Assembly (NCBI GenBank): GCA_947495295.1
Contig: CANLYJ010000002.1
Span: forward strand, 682,001 to 746,000
Length of the DNA: 64,000 nucleotides
Direction: 5' to 3'
Origin: an uncultured Paracoccaceae bacterium
Lineage (GTDB): Bacteria; Pseudomonadota; Alphaproteobacteria; Rhodobacterales; Rhodobacteraceae
Shown here: positions 1-8,688 of the stretch, piece by piece
Numbering within the stretch: the first letter of the stretch is position 1
How the letters are laid out: the number at the start of each line of letters is the position of its first letter
Program-made: the position numbers and the translations under genes
Notes under the pieces: model-generated
Told to the model about the DNA's origin: nothing
Database searches by the model: none
What the model saw: the letters and a program-made list of their open reading frames with translations, nothing else

Positions 1-97
1 GGATGCTGCTGATGCATTGGCCATTGCCATCTGTCATTCCTTTCATTTGCAGTCGTCGGGCACATTGGCTGCCGCCTTGGCGAGGGCGGGTGCATGA
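1..97 (+). CDS. ruvC: RuvC C-terminus, Holliday junction resolvase (partial)
   Basis: The reading frame starting at base 2 gives [14 protein letters not shown] followed by about 18 residues and a TGA stop. DAADALA.AICH is the conserved C-terminal helix of RuvC, which carries catalytic aspartates. The gene enters from outside the window, so only about 31 codons are visible. Its stop overlaps the ruvA start as ATGA, the usual coupled ruvC-ruvA-ruvB order. RuvC cleaves Holliday junctions bound by RuvAB. The call rests on this short motif plus the neighbours. Confidence 0.85.
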   Translation, partial: DAADALAIAICHSFHLQSSGTLAAALARAGA

Positions 98-753
98 TTG
101 GCAAGATCGCGGGCCGGTTGGAGTATCGCAGCACCGATCATGTGCTGATCGATGTGCGCGGCGTGGGGTATGTTGTGTATGTGTCCAATCGCGTGCTGGC
201 CGGGTTGCCCGGCAATGGTGAACAGGTGGCGTTATATACTGACCTGCTGGTCCGAGAGGATAATTTGCAGCTGTTTGGCTTTACCACCTTGGTCGAAAAG
301 GAATGGCATCGCCTGTTGATGTCCGTTCAGGGCATCGGAGCGAAGGCGTCGATGGCCATTCTGGGCACGCTGGGCGATGACGGTGTTAGCCGTGCCATTG
401 CCCTTGGCGATTGGAACGCCGTGGCCAAGGCCAAGGGCGTTGGCCCCAAGACCGCGCAGCGCGTCATCATTGAGCTGAAGGACAAGGCCCCTGCCGTGAT
501 GGCCATGGGCGGCACTGTCGCCGAAGCCTTGGGCGATGAGGTGATCGAGGTGGAGACGCCGGATCAGGTCCGGCGTGCCCCTGCGCGCCAGGCAAACCCG
601 GCGCAGGCAGAGGCGTTATCTGCCTTGGGCAATCTGGGCTATGCCCCAGGTGATGCCGCTGGTGCGGTGGCAGAGGCGGTTGGTGCTGATCCGGAGGCGG
701 ATACGCCCAGCCTGATCCGCGCGGCCTTGAAGCTGTTGGCCCCAAAGGGGTAG
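94..753 (+). CDS. ruvA: Holliday junction branch migration protein RuvA
   Basis: The 219-residue product has the family's usual length. It begins [11 protein letters not shown], the start of the N-terminal OB-fold (about residues 1-62) that holds DNA. Two helix-hairpin-helix segments follow, seen as [13 protein letters not shown] and [19 protein letters not shown] (about residues 75-132). After an Ala/Pro-rich flexible linker comes the C-terminal domain (about 168-219, [10 protein letters not shown]) that contacts RuvB. RuvA tetramers bind four-way junctions and load RuvB hexamers for branch migration. The start overlaps the ruvC stop by 4 nt, and ruvB follows 42 nt after the stop. Confidence 0.97.
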   Translation: MIGKIAGRLEYRSTDHVLIDVRGVGYVVYVSNRVLAGLPGNGEQVALYTDLLVREDNLQLFGFTTLVEKEWHRLLMSVQGIGAKASMAILGTLGDDGVSRAIALGDWNAVAKAKGVGPKTAQRVIIELKDKAPAVMAMGGTVAEALGDEVIEVETPDQVRRAPARQANPAQAEALSALGNLGYAPGDAAGAVAEAVGADPEADTPSLIRAALKLLAPKG

Positions 754-795
754 GGGTGGTGTTGCGTGGGTTTCACCCGCCCTACGGAGTTTGGC

Positions 796-1815
796 ATGAG
801 TGATATTGATCCGACATTGCGCCCTGACCCGCAGCCAGAAGATGCGGATCGTGCCCTACGTCCGCAGACATTGGATGAATTCATTGGGCAGCGGGATGCA
901 CGCGCCAATCTGAAAGTGTTCATCGAAAGCGCCCGCCGCCGTGGCGAGGCGATGGATCATGCGCTGTTTCATGGCCCCCCCGGTTTGGGCAAGACGACGC
1001 TGGCGCAGATCATGGCCCGCGAGTTGGGGGTGAATTTCCGCATGACCTCTGGTCCGGTTCTGGCCAAGGCGGGTGATCTGGCGGCGATCCTGACCAATCT
1101 GGAAGCCCGTGATGTGTTGTTCATTGATGAAATCCATCGCCTGAACCCCGCCGTCGAAGAGGTGCTTTATCCTGCGTTGGAGGATTTTGAGCTGGATCTG
1201 GTGATTGGTGAGGGCCCTGCTGCGCGTACAGTACGCATCGAATTGCAGCCCTTTACCTTGGTCGGTGCCACGACCCGAATGGGGTTGCTGACGACCCCGT
1301 TGCGGGATCGGTTCGGGATTCCCACCCGGCTGGAGTTTTATACAGAAGCCGAGTTGCACCAGATCGTGACCCGCGGTGCCCGGCTGATGGGCGCGCCTGC
1401 CTCTGATGATGGGGCGGCCGAGATTGCCAAGCGCGCACGCGGCACCCCGCGCATTGCGGGCCGTTTGCTGCGCCGTGTGGTGGATTTCGCGATTGTGGAG
1501 GGCGATGGCACCGTCACGCAGGCGATTGCGGATCGTGCCTTGACCCGGTTGGGGGTGGATCATTTGGGGTTGGACAATGCCGACCGCCGTTACCTGCGCC
1601 TGATTGCCGAAAGCTATGGCGGTGGCCCGGTGGGGGTTGAGACGATGTCGGCCGCCTTGTCAGAAAGTCGCGATAGTCTGGAAGATGTGATTGAACCCTA
1701 TCTGTTGCAGAAAGGCCTGATCCAGCGTACCCCGCGTGGTCGGATGCTGGCGCAGGCGGCATGGGCGCATCTGGGGCTGAAAGCGCCCAAATCGCAGACG
1801 GATTTGTTTGAGTGA
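796..1815 (+). CDS. ruvB: Holliday junction branch migration helicase RuvB
   Basis: The product is a 339-residue AAA+ motor that pulls DNA through the RuvA-bound junction. The Walker A motif GPPGLGKTT is at about residues 60-68, Walker B FIDEIHRL at about 112, and sensor 1 GATTR at about 160. A C-terminal winged-helix region ends in the [17 protein letters not shown] type motif. The ORF track starts at GTG 766, but the ATG at 796 has GGAG seven bases upstream and gives the normal RuvB N-terminus. The 766-795 stretch is better read as intergenic. It lies directly downstream of ruvA in the ruvCAB operon. Confidence 0.97.
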   Translation: MSDIDPTLRPDPQPEDADRALRPQTLDEFIGQRDARANLKVFIESARRRGEAMDHALFHGPPGLGKTTLAQIMARELGVNFRMTSGPVLAKAGDLAAILTNLEARDVLFIDEIHRLNPAVEEVLYPALEDFELDLVIGEGPAARTVRIELQPFTLVGATTRMGLLTTPLRDRFGIPTRLEFYTEAELHQIVTRGARLMGAPASDDGAAEIAKRARGTPRIAGRLLRRVVDFAIVEGDGTVTQAIADRALTRLGVDHLGLDNADRRYLRLIAESYGGGPVGVETMSAALSESRDSLEDVIEPYLLQKGLIQRTPRGRMLAQAAWAHLGLKAPKSQTDLFE

Positions 1816-1851
1816 TAGGTGGGGACGCGGTCGTCATTGTCGCTCGGACCA

Positions 1852-2511
1852 ATGGCGCGAAAATTACGACCGGGGGAGTATTTTGGCAAAATGATGGATG
1901 ATGTCGCACCTTTGTTCACCCGGTCGGACGGGGCTTATGTTTTTGCCCGCTGGGGCCGCCCGATTGTGCCGGTGGTGTTTGGTGTCGATGACGCGTCATT
2001 GGCCGTGTTCAAAGGCGCGATTGAGGCGGTTGTCACCCTGGCAGGCCATCAGATGGCCGAAACCGATCCGGAGCTGGGTGCCAATTTCATGATTTTCTTT
2101 TGCAAGGATTGGGATGAGTTGGCAGAGGTTCCGCATCTGGACCAGCTGGTGCCCGATCTTGCCCCGCCGCTGGTTCGGCTGAAGGCGGCGGATGCCAATC
2201 AGTATCGGATTTTCCGTTTTGATGAGGCGGGGGCCATTCGCGCGGCTTTTGTGTTTTTGCGGATGGATGAACACATGGCGGCGGTGGCTGCGGATACGCT
2301 GGCCTTGTCGCAGGCGGTCCAGACGATCCTGCTATGGTCCGACACCGCATTTGATGAGACGCCCCCGCTGGCTGTTATCGAAGACAAGGCGGTGCTGCGC
2401 CCGGAGGTCGCGGATGTGATCCGGGCCGCCTATGATCCGGTGATGCCGGGGGCGGCGCAGGATGCGAGCCATGCGTTGCGATTGGCGGCGCGGATTGGTG
2501 TTATACAATAA
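1852..2511 (+). CDS. Conserved protein of unknown function between ruvB and ybgC
   Basis: A 219-residue soluble protein, counted from ATG 1852 (MARKLRPGEYF); the track's 1819 start adds an unconvincing tail. No signal peptide, membrane segment or catalytic motif is evident. The sequence is rich in acidic residues, with short conserved-looking blocks such as DDVAPLFTRSDGAYVFARWGRP and RIFRFDEAGAIRAAFVFLRM. The gene follows ruvB by about 36 nt on the same strand and its TAA stop overlaps the next ATG, so it is probably co-transcribed with ruv and tol genes. I do not recognise the family and assign no function. Confidence 0.8.
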   Translation: MARKLRPGEYFGKMMDDVAPLFTRSDGAYVFARWGRPIVPVVFGVDDASLAVFKGAIEAVVTLAGHQMAETDPELGANFMIFFCKDWDELAEVPHLDQLVPDLAPPLVRLKAADANQYRIFRFDEAGAIRAAFVFLRMDEHMAAVAADTLALSQAVQTILLWSDTAFDETPPLAVIEDKAVLRPEVADVIRAAYDPVMPGAAQDASHALRLAARIGVIQ

Positions 2512-2921
2512 TGTGGGTTTCGGCGTTATTCTCTACTGCAGTGTTCATTGTGCTGGCCGTGCCGATCCTTGCCTTTCAGGCTTATGGTTTTGCTTGGTGG
2601 TTCAATATACCCCGTCATGCGAAAAGAGGCGCGATGGAGCGCATTATGATTTCGGCCATGCGCCGGTCAGTCTTGCCGACTGTCGTGGCTATTACGTCAA
2701 TTGGACTGGCCCAGCTTGTTCGTGCGATTGGACCACTTGCGGCGGTGACCTCGGTCATTTGCGTTGCTGTCGTTATCGGAACGGTTCCGATCGCTTTTCG
2801 ACAGGAACTTATTTCTCTCGACCATCCAATCGCCGGGACGGATAGTGCTGCCCGGATTTGGATGTTTATCAATACTATTTTGATTATTGGATTTATGCTG
2901 TTGATTAGAGTGAGCGCCTGA
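2511..2921 (+). CDS. Small membrane protein, unknown function
   Basis: A 136-residue protein with about four hydrophobic segments, near residues 3-26, 50-66, 72-95 and 115-134, separated by a basic loop (HAKRGAMERIM). It is probably an inner-membrane protein. It overlaps both neighbours by one base (TAATG upstream, TGATG downstream into ybgC), so translation is likely coupled. Its codons are visibly more A/T-rich than those of the flanking genes, suggesting a later arrival in the ruv-tol operon. No family was recognised. The tight coupling to ybgC hints at an envelope role, but that is only inference. Confidence 0.72.
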   Translation: MWVSALFSTAVFIVLAVPILAFQAYGFAWWFNIPRHAKRGAMERIMISAMRRSVLPTVVAITSIGLAQLVRAIGPLAAVTSVICVAVVIGTVPIAFRQELISLDHPIAGTDSAARIWMFINTILIIGFMLLIRVSA

Positions 2922-3307
2922 TGACCCACACATTCCCCATCCGCGTCTATTATGAAGACACCGACCTTGCTGGTTTGGTCTATTACGCCAATTACCTGAA
3001 ATTCATCGAACGCGCTCGCAGTGAAATGGTCCGCGAGATGGGGATCGATCAGGTGGAGATGAAGGCGGAGGGTTTTGTCTTTGCTGTTCGCCGGGTGGAG
3101 GCGGATTACATTGCCCCGGCCCGGTATGATGATCAGTTGGTGGTTGAAACAAGCATGGATCAGCCATCCGGCGTGCGGGTGGTGTTTCATCAGCATGTGA
3201 AGCGTGCTGATGTGACCTTGTTTTCGGCTGTGGTCACGGTTGTTTGCCTGAGTAGCAGCGGTGCAGTTGCCCGCCTTCCGGCGGCGATCCGCCGTTCTGT
3301 GCATTAA
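2921..3307 (+). CDS. ybgC: Tol-Pal-associated acyl-CoA thioesterase YbgC
   Basis: A 128-residue hot-dog-fold thioesterase, the expected family length. The active-site region YYEDTDLAGLVYYANYLKFIERAR at residues 10-33 holds the catalytic Asp of the 4-hydroxybenzoyl-CoA thioesterase family and the conserved Y-N-Y-F-E-R block. YbgC hydrolyses short acyl-CoA thioesters and is almost always the first gene of the tol-pal operon. Here it precedes tolQ by 115 nt. Its start overlaps the preceding membrane protein gene by one base. Confidence 0.93.
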   Translation: MTHTFPIRVYYEDTDLAGLVYYANYLKFIERARSEMVREMGIDQVEMKAEGFVFAVRRVEADYIAPARYDDQLVVETSMDQPSGVRVVFHQHVKRADVTLFSAVVTVVCLSSSGAVARLPAAIRRSVH

Positions 3308-3422
3308 GTTTCAGCCTGTTTCATCAGTTGTGATGTGGGATTGGTTGGATTTCCCCGTGCCGATGCGCTAATGATTGCTGTAATCAGAGCCCAAAACAGG
3401 GCCAACAGGCAGAGCAGGTATC

Positions 3423-4097
3423 ATGGAAGCAGCAACCGACTTCACCATGTGGGCGCTATTCGCGCGCGCCACGATTACCGTCAAAATCGTCATGATCATG
3501 CTGATTGCAGCCTCTGTCTGGTGCTGGGCGGTGATCATCGACAAGATCATTCAGTATCGCAAAGCCCGTGCTGAGGCCGATGTGTTTGACCGCGCCTTCT
3601 GGTCGGGTGAGCCGTTGGATGCCCTGTTTGACAAGATCGGCACCGACCCGGATGGCCCAAGCCAAAAGATTTTCGCCGCTGGCATGCTGGAATGGCGTCG
3701 TTCGCATACCCAGGAAGGTGAGTTGATCGCCAATGCCACCGCCCGGATCGACCGGTCCATGGATGTCGCCATCGCCAAGGAGGCCGCCCGTTTGCAACGC
3801 GGTTTGCCTGTGCTGGCCACGGTTGGGTCGACCGCCCCCTTCGTTGGTCTGTTCGGGACCGTCTGGGGCATCATGAATGCCTTTATCGAAATTGCAGAGG
3901 CGCAGAATACCAACCTCGCCGTCGTCGCCCCTGGTATTGCCGAGGCTTTGCTGGCTACGGGGCTGGGCCTGCTGGCCGCCATTCCGGCGGTGATATTCTA
4001 TAACAAGCTGTCGGCGGATAGTGATCGTATCGTGGGTGGCTACGAGGCCTTTGCCGATGAGTTTGCCACGATCCTGAGCCGGCAGTTGGATAGCTGA
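3423..4097 (+). CDS. tolQ: Tol-Pal proton channel subunit TolQ
   Basis: A 224-residue inner-membrane protein of the MotA/TolQ/ExbB family. An N-terminal membrane helix at about 18-40 is followed by a long cytoplasmic loop. Two helices then contain the signature VGSTAPFVGLFGTVWGIMNAF (about 133-153) and GIAEALLATGLGLLAAIPAVIFYN (about 170-193). With TolR it forms the proton-driven stator that energises TolA during outer-membrane constriction at division. The ATG start follows GCAGGTATC, a modest ribosome-binding site. A 113-nt spacer containing a complete small ORF separates it from tolR. Confidence 0.96.
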   Translation: MEAATDFTMWALFARATITVKIVMIMLIAASVWCWAVIIDKIIQYRKARAEADVFDRAFWSGEPLDALFDKIGTDPDGPSQKIFAAGMLEWRRSHTQEGELIANATARIDRSMDVAIAKEAARLQRGLPVLATVGSTAPFVGLFGTVWGIMNAFIEIAEAQNTNLAVVAPGIAEALLATGLGLLAAIPAVIFYNKLSADSDRIVGGYEAFADEFATILSRQLDS

Positions 4098-4099
4098 TC

Positions 4100-4210
4100 A
4101 TGCCGCGCAAAAATGTATCCCACCCGCGCCCCGAACGCATTTGCGTCGCAAACGCTGCCTCGGGTCGCGTGCGTGATCCACGATCTTTGATGCAGCGGGG
4201 CATGATCTAA
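4100..4210 (+). CDS. Possible 36-residue ORF filling the tolQ-tolR gap
   Basis: An ORF of 37 codons begins ATG two bases after the tolQ stop and ends TAA immediately before the tolR ATG, so it fills the spacer exactly. The predicted peptide, beginning MPRKNVSHPRPERIC, is basic and has no membrane segment or recognised domain. A weak GGATAG lies about 10 nt upstream. The sequence also contains the 13-bp inverted repeat TTTGCGTCGCAAA. It may be a translated coupling peptide, or a non-coding spacer that happens to be open. Codon bias over so few codons cannot decide. Confidence 0.3.
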   Translation: MPRKNVSHPRPERICVANAASGRVRDPRSLMQRGMI

Positions 4211-4678
4211 ATGGGCGCGAGTGTAATGAAATCGGGAGGTGGTGGCGGCAGACGGGGTCGCCGTCGTGGTGGCCGTACCCAGCCGATGTCAGAGATTAAC
4301 GTGACCCCTTTCGTGGATGTCATGCTGGTTTTGCTGATCATCTTTATGGTCGCCGCCCCGCTGCTGACTGTGGGTGTGCCGGTGGAGTTGCCGCAAACGG
4401 CTGCCACTGCTTTGCCAACGGATGATGAAGAGCCCCTGACCGTGACGATCAAGGCCGACGGTGCCGTGACCATTCAGGAAACCGAAACGCCGCGTACTGA
4501 CCTGGTCGCGCGTTTGACCGCGATTTCGGGCGAACGTGATAGCGACCGCATCTATCTGCGCGCAGATGGGGCCAATAGCTGGAATGTCGTGGCCGAGATC
4601 ATGGGTGATCTGAACGCCGCCGGTTTCACCAATATCGGTCTGGTCACCGATATCGCCAATCCGGAGACGGACGGGTAG
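4211..4678 (+). CDS. tolR: Tol-Pal proton channel subunit TolR
   Basis: A 155-residue ExbD/TolR family protein. A glycine/arginine-rich cytoplasmic N-terminus (GGGGGRRGRRRGGR) is followed by the signature MSEINVTPFVDVMLVLLIIFMVAAPLL at about 26-52. The Asp of FVDVMLVLL is the essential proton-path residue. The periplasmic domain begins after GVPVELP. TolR partners TolQ in the stator. It begins directly after the small upstream ORF and is followed after 4 nt by tolA. Confidence 0.95.
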   Translation: MGASVMKSGGGGGRRGRRRGGRTQPMSEINVTPFVDVMLVLLIIFMVAAPLLTVGVPVELPQTAATALPTDDEEPLTVTIKADGAVTIQETETPRTDLVARLTAISGERDSDRIYLRADGANSWNVVAEIMGDLNAAGFTNIGLVTDIANPETDG

Positions 4679-4682
4679 GGCG

Positions 4683-5816
4683 ATGCAGACCCCGGGCACC
4701 TATATCTCTGCGATTGGCCATGTGGGCCTGATTGGCTGGCTATTGCTGGGCTGGGGATTGAGCAGTGACCCGCTGGAATTTGACACGATGACGGTGACCA
4801 CTGTCAGTGGCGAGGAATTTGCCGCACTGACCAATGCTGCAAGCACCCCTGATCCGGGCACCGCAGAACCGACCGCGCCGGTCCAGCCTGCCACCGACAC
4901 GGCCCCGCCCGCCCCGGCGGAAGAGCAACCGACCGAGATTGCCCCGCCCCCTGATCCGGTTGAGTCGCCGGTGTCTGAGACCCCGCCGCCCCCACCGCCA
5001 GAGGCCCCGCCGGTCACTGATGTGACGGATGTTGCCCCGGCTGATCCGAACCCGCCCGCACCCGCGCCTGCCGCCCCGGATTTGCCGCCTTCGGATGATC
5101 CAACGCCGCGCCCGTCTGATGTGGTCACATCGACCCCAAACGCCCCGCCCCCACCTGATGCTGTACCTGATGATATTGCGCGCGAAGAGGTGGTGCAGGA
5201 CCCGGAGGCCACGCCTGAAGTGGTGACAGAAGAACAGGAACCAACGGCCCCAGAGGAAAGCACGTCAGAGATCGTGATCGCCGATGAAACCCCATCAGGC
5301 GCGGTTGAGACGTCGATCCGCCCCTCAGCACGGCCCAGCCGTCCGACCCCGCCGGAACCTGTCGAAGAGCCAGAGGAAGAGACGCAGACTGCTGAGGCAG
5401 AACAACCAACCCCGGCAGAACCGGAAACGGATGATGCTGTTGCTGCCGCACTGGAGGCCGCGCTTGCGGCCTCAGAGGAGCCTGCGGTTGCCGCTGGCCC
5501 CCCGATGACGGGTTCCGAGCGCGAGGCGTTTCGTGTGGCGGTCAATCGGTGCTGGAACGTGGACCCCGGCTCGGTCGCGGCGCGGGTCACGGTTGAGATC
5601 GGTTTCAGCCTTGATCGGTCGGGCAAAGTCGTCGGCAATCAGGTCAATCTTTTGGGGTCAGATGGCGATCAGGGTGCAACGAACACGGCATTCGAGGCGG
5701 CACGTCGTGCCATTTTGCGGTGCCAGTCGAACGGATACCAACTGCCTGCCGACAAGTTTGATCAATGGAAAGATGTGGTGATCACGTTTGATCCCAGTGG
5801 GATGCGGCTAAGGTAG
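4683..5816 (+). CDS. tolA: Cell envelope protein TolA (TonB/TolA family)
   Basis: A 377-residue protein with one N-terminal membrane helix (about 8-26). A long Pro/Ala/Glu/Thr-rich periplasmic arm (about 50-275) has dense PPPP, APAP and PEE runs. The C-terminal TonB/TolA-type domain is about 278-377 (EREAFRVAVNRCWNVDPGS...VEIGFSLDRSGKV). In E. coli the TolA arm is an alanine-rich helix; here it is proline-rich, as in many alphaproteobacteria. TolA links the TolQR stator to TolB/Pal at the outer membrane. A 312-codon antisense ORF is a by-product of the biased codons. Confidence 0.93.
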   Translation: MQTPGTYISAIGHVGLIGWLLLGWGLSSDPLEFDTMTVTTVSGEEFAALTNAASTPDPGTAEPTAPVQPATDTAPPAPAEEQPTEIAPPPDPVESPVSETPPPPPPEAPPVTDVTDVAPADPNPPAPAPAAPDLPPSDDPTPRPSDVVTSTPNAPPPPDAVPDDIAREEVVQDPEATPEVVTEEQEPTAPEESTSEIVIADETPSGAVETSIRPSARPSRPTPPEPVEEPEEETQTAEAEQPTPAEPETDDAVAAALEAALAASEEPAVAAGPPMTGSEREAFRVAVNRCWNVDPGSVAARVTVEIGFSLDRSGKVVGNQVNLLGSDGDQGATNTAFEAARRAILRCQSNGYQLPADKFDQWKDVVITFDPSGMRLR

Positions 5817-5919
5817 GCGAAGACACGCGCAGGTGAGGTGAAATGCAATCATCCCCCTGCTAACAAGGAACGATGGGTACGTTTCGGGGTTGAACCCGAA
5901 CCTGCGGAGTGAGGCGAAT

Positions 5920-7236
5920 ATGATGAAACGACTTCTGACATTGTTGCTGGCATTGATGCTGGCCGGTCCGGCATTGGCGCAGAGCGGTCCGCTGCGGCTG
6001 ACCATCACCGACGGTGTGATTGAACCGATCACCTTTGCGGTCCCGACATTTCAGGCCGAAAATGGTGCTGCAGGTCAGGTAGCGGCCGATATCTCGCGCC
6101 TTGTGGCGCAGGATCTGGCAGGCACCGGGTTGTTCCGTGAAGTGCCTGCAACTGCCTTTATCTCGCAAGTCAGTTCTTTTACCCAGCCGGTGGCCTATGC
6201 CGATTGGCGCGCGATCAATTCCCAAGGTCTGATCACCGGGGCCGTAACCGTCAATGGCAACCAGTTGGTTGTGAAGTTCCGTCTATATGACGTCTTCTCG
6301 GGCCAGGAATTGGGCCAGGGCCAGCAGTTGGTTGGCACTGTCGATGGCTGGCGTCGTATGGCCCATAAGGTGGCGGATGCTACTTATTCGCGCATCACAG
6401 GCGAGGGCGGTTACTTTGACAGCCGCGTTGTCTTTGTTTCGGAAAGTGGTCCCAAGGATAACCGCCAGAAACGTCTGGCGATCATGGATTATGACGGGGC
6501 GAACTTGCAGTTTCTAACTGATAGCAGTGCTATCGTGCTTGCCCCCCGCTTTTCTCCTAATGGTGACCGGGTGCTATACACCAGCTTTGAATCCGGTTTT
6601 CCCCGCATCAACGTGTTGAACGTGGGCAATGTCAGCCGTCAGCAATTGGGCACCGCGCAGGGTGAGATGGCGTTCAGTCCCCGGTTTTCCCGTGATGGGC
6701 GGCAGGTGATCTATAGCCTGTCCAATGGTGGCAATACGGATATCTATCGCACCGATCTGGGCACCGGCCAGCATGTCCGGCTGACATCGGCCCCGTCGAT
6801 TGAAACCGCGCCAAGCCTGTCGCCTGATGGCAGCCAGATTGTGTTTGAAAGCGACCGGTCGGGCACCCAACAGCTTTATATCATGCCCGCAAATGGCGGT
6901 GAGGCGCGGCGCATTTCATTTGGTGATGGCCGTTATGGCACGCCGGTCTGGTCGCCGCGTGGCGATCTGGTCGCCTTTACCAAGCAGAATGCCGGCCGGT
7001 TCCATATTGGTGTGATGCGCACAGATGGGTCCGAGGAACGTTTGCTGACCTCGTCCTTTCTCGACGAAGGCCCGACATGGTCCCCCAATGGTCGGGTCAT
7101 CATGTTCAGCCGCGAAACCCAAGGGGCGGGTGGCACATCGTCGATGTATTCGGTCGATATCTCGGGCCGTAACCTGAAGGCTGTGCCGGTGCAGGGTGGT
7201 GCATCTGACCCGTCATGGGGGCCGTTACAGCCGTAA
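5920..7236 (+). CDS. tolB: Tol-Pal periplasmic beta-propeller protein TolB
   Basis: A 438-residue exported protein. The signal peptide [21 protein letters not shown] ends at about residue 21. It is followed by the TolB N-terminal domain and WD40-like repeats of the form [44 protein letters not shown] and [14 protein letters not shown]. The track's TTG at 5890 would place charged residues before the signal peptide, so ATG 5920 (or 5923) is chosen, preceded by GAGG. TolB binds Pal and the TolA C-terminus. It precedes pal by 76 nt. Confidence 0.96.
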   Translation: MMKRLLTLLLALMLAGPALAQSGPLRLTITDGVIEPITFAVPTFQAENGAAGQVAADISRLVAQDLAGTGLFREVPATAFISQVSSFTQPVAYADWRAINSQGLITGAVTVNGNQLVVKFRLYDVFSGQELGQGQQLVGTVDGWRRMAHKVADATYSRITGEGGYFDSRVVFVSESGPKDNRQKRLAIMDYDGANLQFLTDSSAIVLAPRFSPNGDRVLYTSFESGFPRINVLNVGNVSRQQLGTAQGEMAFSPRFSRDGRQVIYSLSNGGNTDIYRTDLGTGQHVRLTSAPSIETAPSLSPDGSQIVFESDRSGTQQLYIMPANGGEARRISFGDGRYGTPVWSPRGDLVAFTKQNAGRFHIGVMRTDGSEERLLTSSFLDEGPTWSPNGRVIMFSRETQGAGGTSSMYSVDISGRNLKAVPVQGGASDPSWGPLQP

Positions 7237-7312
7237 CGAAGTGTGATTCCCACGCGGCTGAACCCGTGCTATGCTGGGAAAAAATGAGCAGATAACAACA
7301 GGAACCAATTCG

Positions 7313-7846
7313 ATGAAAATGATGACACGCGCGACTGTGCTGCTATTGGCGCTGGCCACGGCGGCCTGTACCAACCCTGACCGTTTTGGCGGCGCAGGCG
7401 GTGCCGATGGGGCCAACGGTGCGAACGGTGCCAATGGTGCAAATGGCGGCCTTGCAGGATCGGCCAATGATCCGGCCAGCCCCCAATTCTTTAACCAGAC
7501 GATTGGTGATCGGGTCCTGTTTGCGGTTGATACATCGACCATCACCCCAACCGGCAAGACCATTCTGGACGGACAAGCCCAGTGGTTGCAAACCAATGCC
7601 GATTACCGCGCTGTCATCGAAGGCCATGCCGACGAACAGGGCACCCGCGAATATAACCTTGCCCTTGGCCAGCGTCGTGCCAATGCTGTGCGCGAATATC
7701 TGGTGTCCCGCGGTGTTCCTTCATCCCGTTTGCAGGTCACCAGCTTTGGCAAAGAGCGCCCGATTGAGGTTTGCAGCGAAGAAAGTTGCTATGCGAAAAA
7801 CCGTCGCGCGGTTACGGTATTGTCATTCTCGTCAATCACCAGCTGA
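7313..7846 (+). CDS. pal: Peptidoglycan-associated lipoprotein Pal
   Basis: A 177-residue outer-membrane lipoprotein. The signal peptide ends in the lipobox LATAAC (Cys about 19). A Gly/Asn/Ala stretch with four GAN repeats follows. The OmpA-like peptidoglycan-binding domain then includes VLFAVDTSTITP, EGHADEQGTREYNLALGQRRA and VTSFGKERP. Pal anchors the outer membrane to peptidoglycan and is recruited to the septum by Tol. The start at 7313 is preceded by ACAGGAACC and gives a proper lipoprotein signal; the track start at 7271 does not. cpoB follows 20 nt later. Confidence 0.96.
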   Translation: MKMMTRATVLLLALATAACTNPDRFGGAGGADGANGANGANGANGGLAGSANDPASPQFFNQTIGDRVLFAVDTSTITPTGKTILDGQAQWLQTNADYRAVIEGHADEQGTREYNLALGQRRANAVREYLVSRGVPSSRLQVTSFGKERPIEVCSEESCYAKNRRAVTVLSFSSITS

Positions 7847-7866
7847 TTGTGACCAAAGGAAACCCC

Positions 7867-8688
7867 ATGTTACACCGTGCCGTTGTTCTTTGTACCTTGT
7901 TGCTGGCCCCTGTGTCTGGCATCGCCCAGCAAGACGAAACGCTTGCCGATATCCGGCAGCAACTGACCGGCCTTTATGTTGATGTGCAGCGCCTGAAACG
8001 TGAATTGTCGACCACGGGTGGGTTAAATTCCGGTGTGGCCGGGGCGACCCCGCTGGACCGGCTGAACGCGATCGAGGCCGAGTTGCAGCGCCTGACCTCT
8101 AAAACCGAGGAGCTCGAATTCAGGGTTAACCGGATTACGGTGGATGGCACCAATCGCATTGGTGATCTGGAGTTCCGCTTATGTGAGCTTGAGACAGGCT
8201 GCGACATTGCCCAATTGGGCGATACCCCCAGCTTGGGCGGTGTCGATAACGGGTCGGATGTGCCGACAGCAACCCCCGCCCCATCAACAGGTGGTCCGGC
8301 TTTGGCCGTGGGCGAACAGAATGATATCGAGCGGGCGCAGGAGGCGCTCGCCTCCGGTGACTTTCGCGGCGCCGCTGACCAGCTTGCGGCCTTTGGCACG
8401 ACCTACCCGGGTAGTCCGTTAGCCGCCCAAGCCGATTATCTGCGCGGTGAAGCATTGGAAGGTCTGGGTGATATGACCGAGGCTGCCCGTGCTTACCTTG
8501 CCTCATTTTCCGGTGATCCGACGGGTGAAAAGGCCCCTGATGCCTTGTTCAAGCTGGGTGCGTCTTTGGGGGCGATTGGGCAGACGCAGGATGCCTGCCT
8601 GACCTTGGCAGAGGTTGATGTACGCTTTCCGGGTAATCCCGCTGTGACCGACGCCCAGGCCGCGATGCAATCGCTTGGATGCCAGTAG
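7867..8688 (+). CDS. cpoB: Tol-Pal coordinator CpoB (YbgF)
   Basis: A 273-residue periplasmic protein. A signal peptide (about 1-20, cleaving after GIAQ) is followed by a coiled-coil trimerisation region (about 24-115, with leucine-spaced AELQRLTSKTEELEFRV). A short acidic/proline linker leads to TPR repeats at about 155-270 (AQEALASGDFRGAADQLAAFGTTYP). CpoB coordinates peptidoglycan synthesis with Tol-driven constriction. ATG 7867 has AAAGGA eight bases upstream; the track start at 7771 lies inside pal. The end overlaps tilS by 10 nt. Confidence 0.93.
   Translation: MLHRAVVLCTLLLAPVSGIAQQDETLADIRQQLTGLYVDVQRLKRELSTTGGLNSGVAGATPLDRLNAIEAELQRLTSKTEELEFRVNRITVDGTNRIGDLEFRLCELETGCDIAQLGDTPSLGGVDNGSDVPTATPAPSTGGPALAVGEQNDIERAQEALASGDFRGAADQLAAFGTTYPGSPLAAQADYLRGEALEGLGDMTEAARAYLASFSGDPTGEKAPDALFKLGASLGAIGQTQDACLTLAEVDVRFPGNPAVTDAQAAMQSLGCQ

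Noticed and set aside
4700-5638. 312-codon ORF antisense to tolA
   Set aside because: The Ser/Gly/Val-rich translation mirrors the Pro/Ala-rich codons of tolA and has no independent signal.
7386-7982. 198-codon ORF spanning pal and cpoB
   Set aside because: It is a frame-shifted shadow of both genes; pal and cpoB have exact domain matches and ribosome-binding sites.
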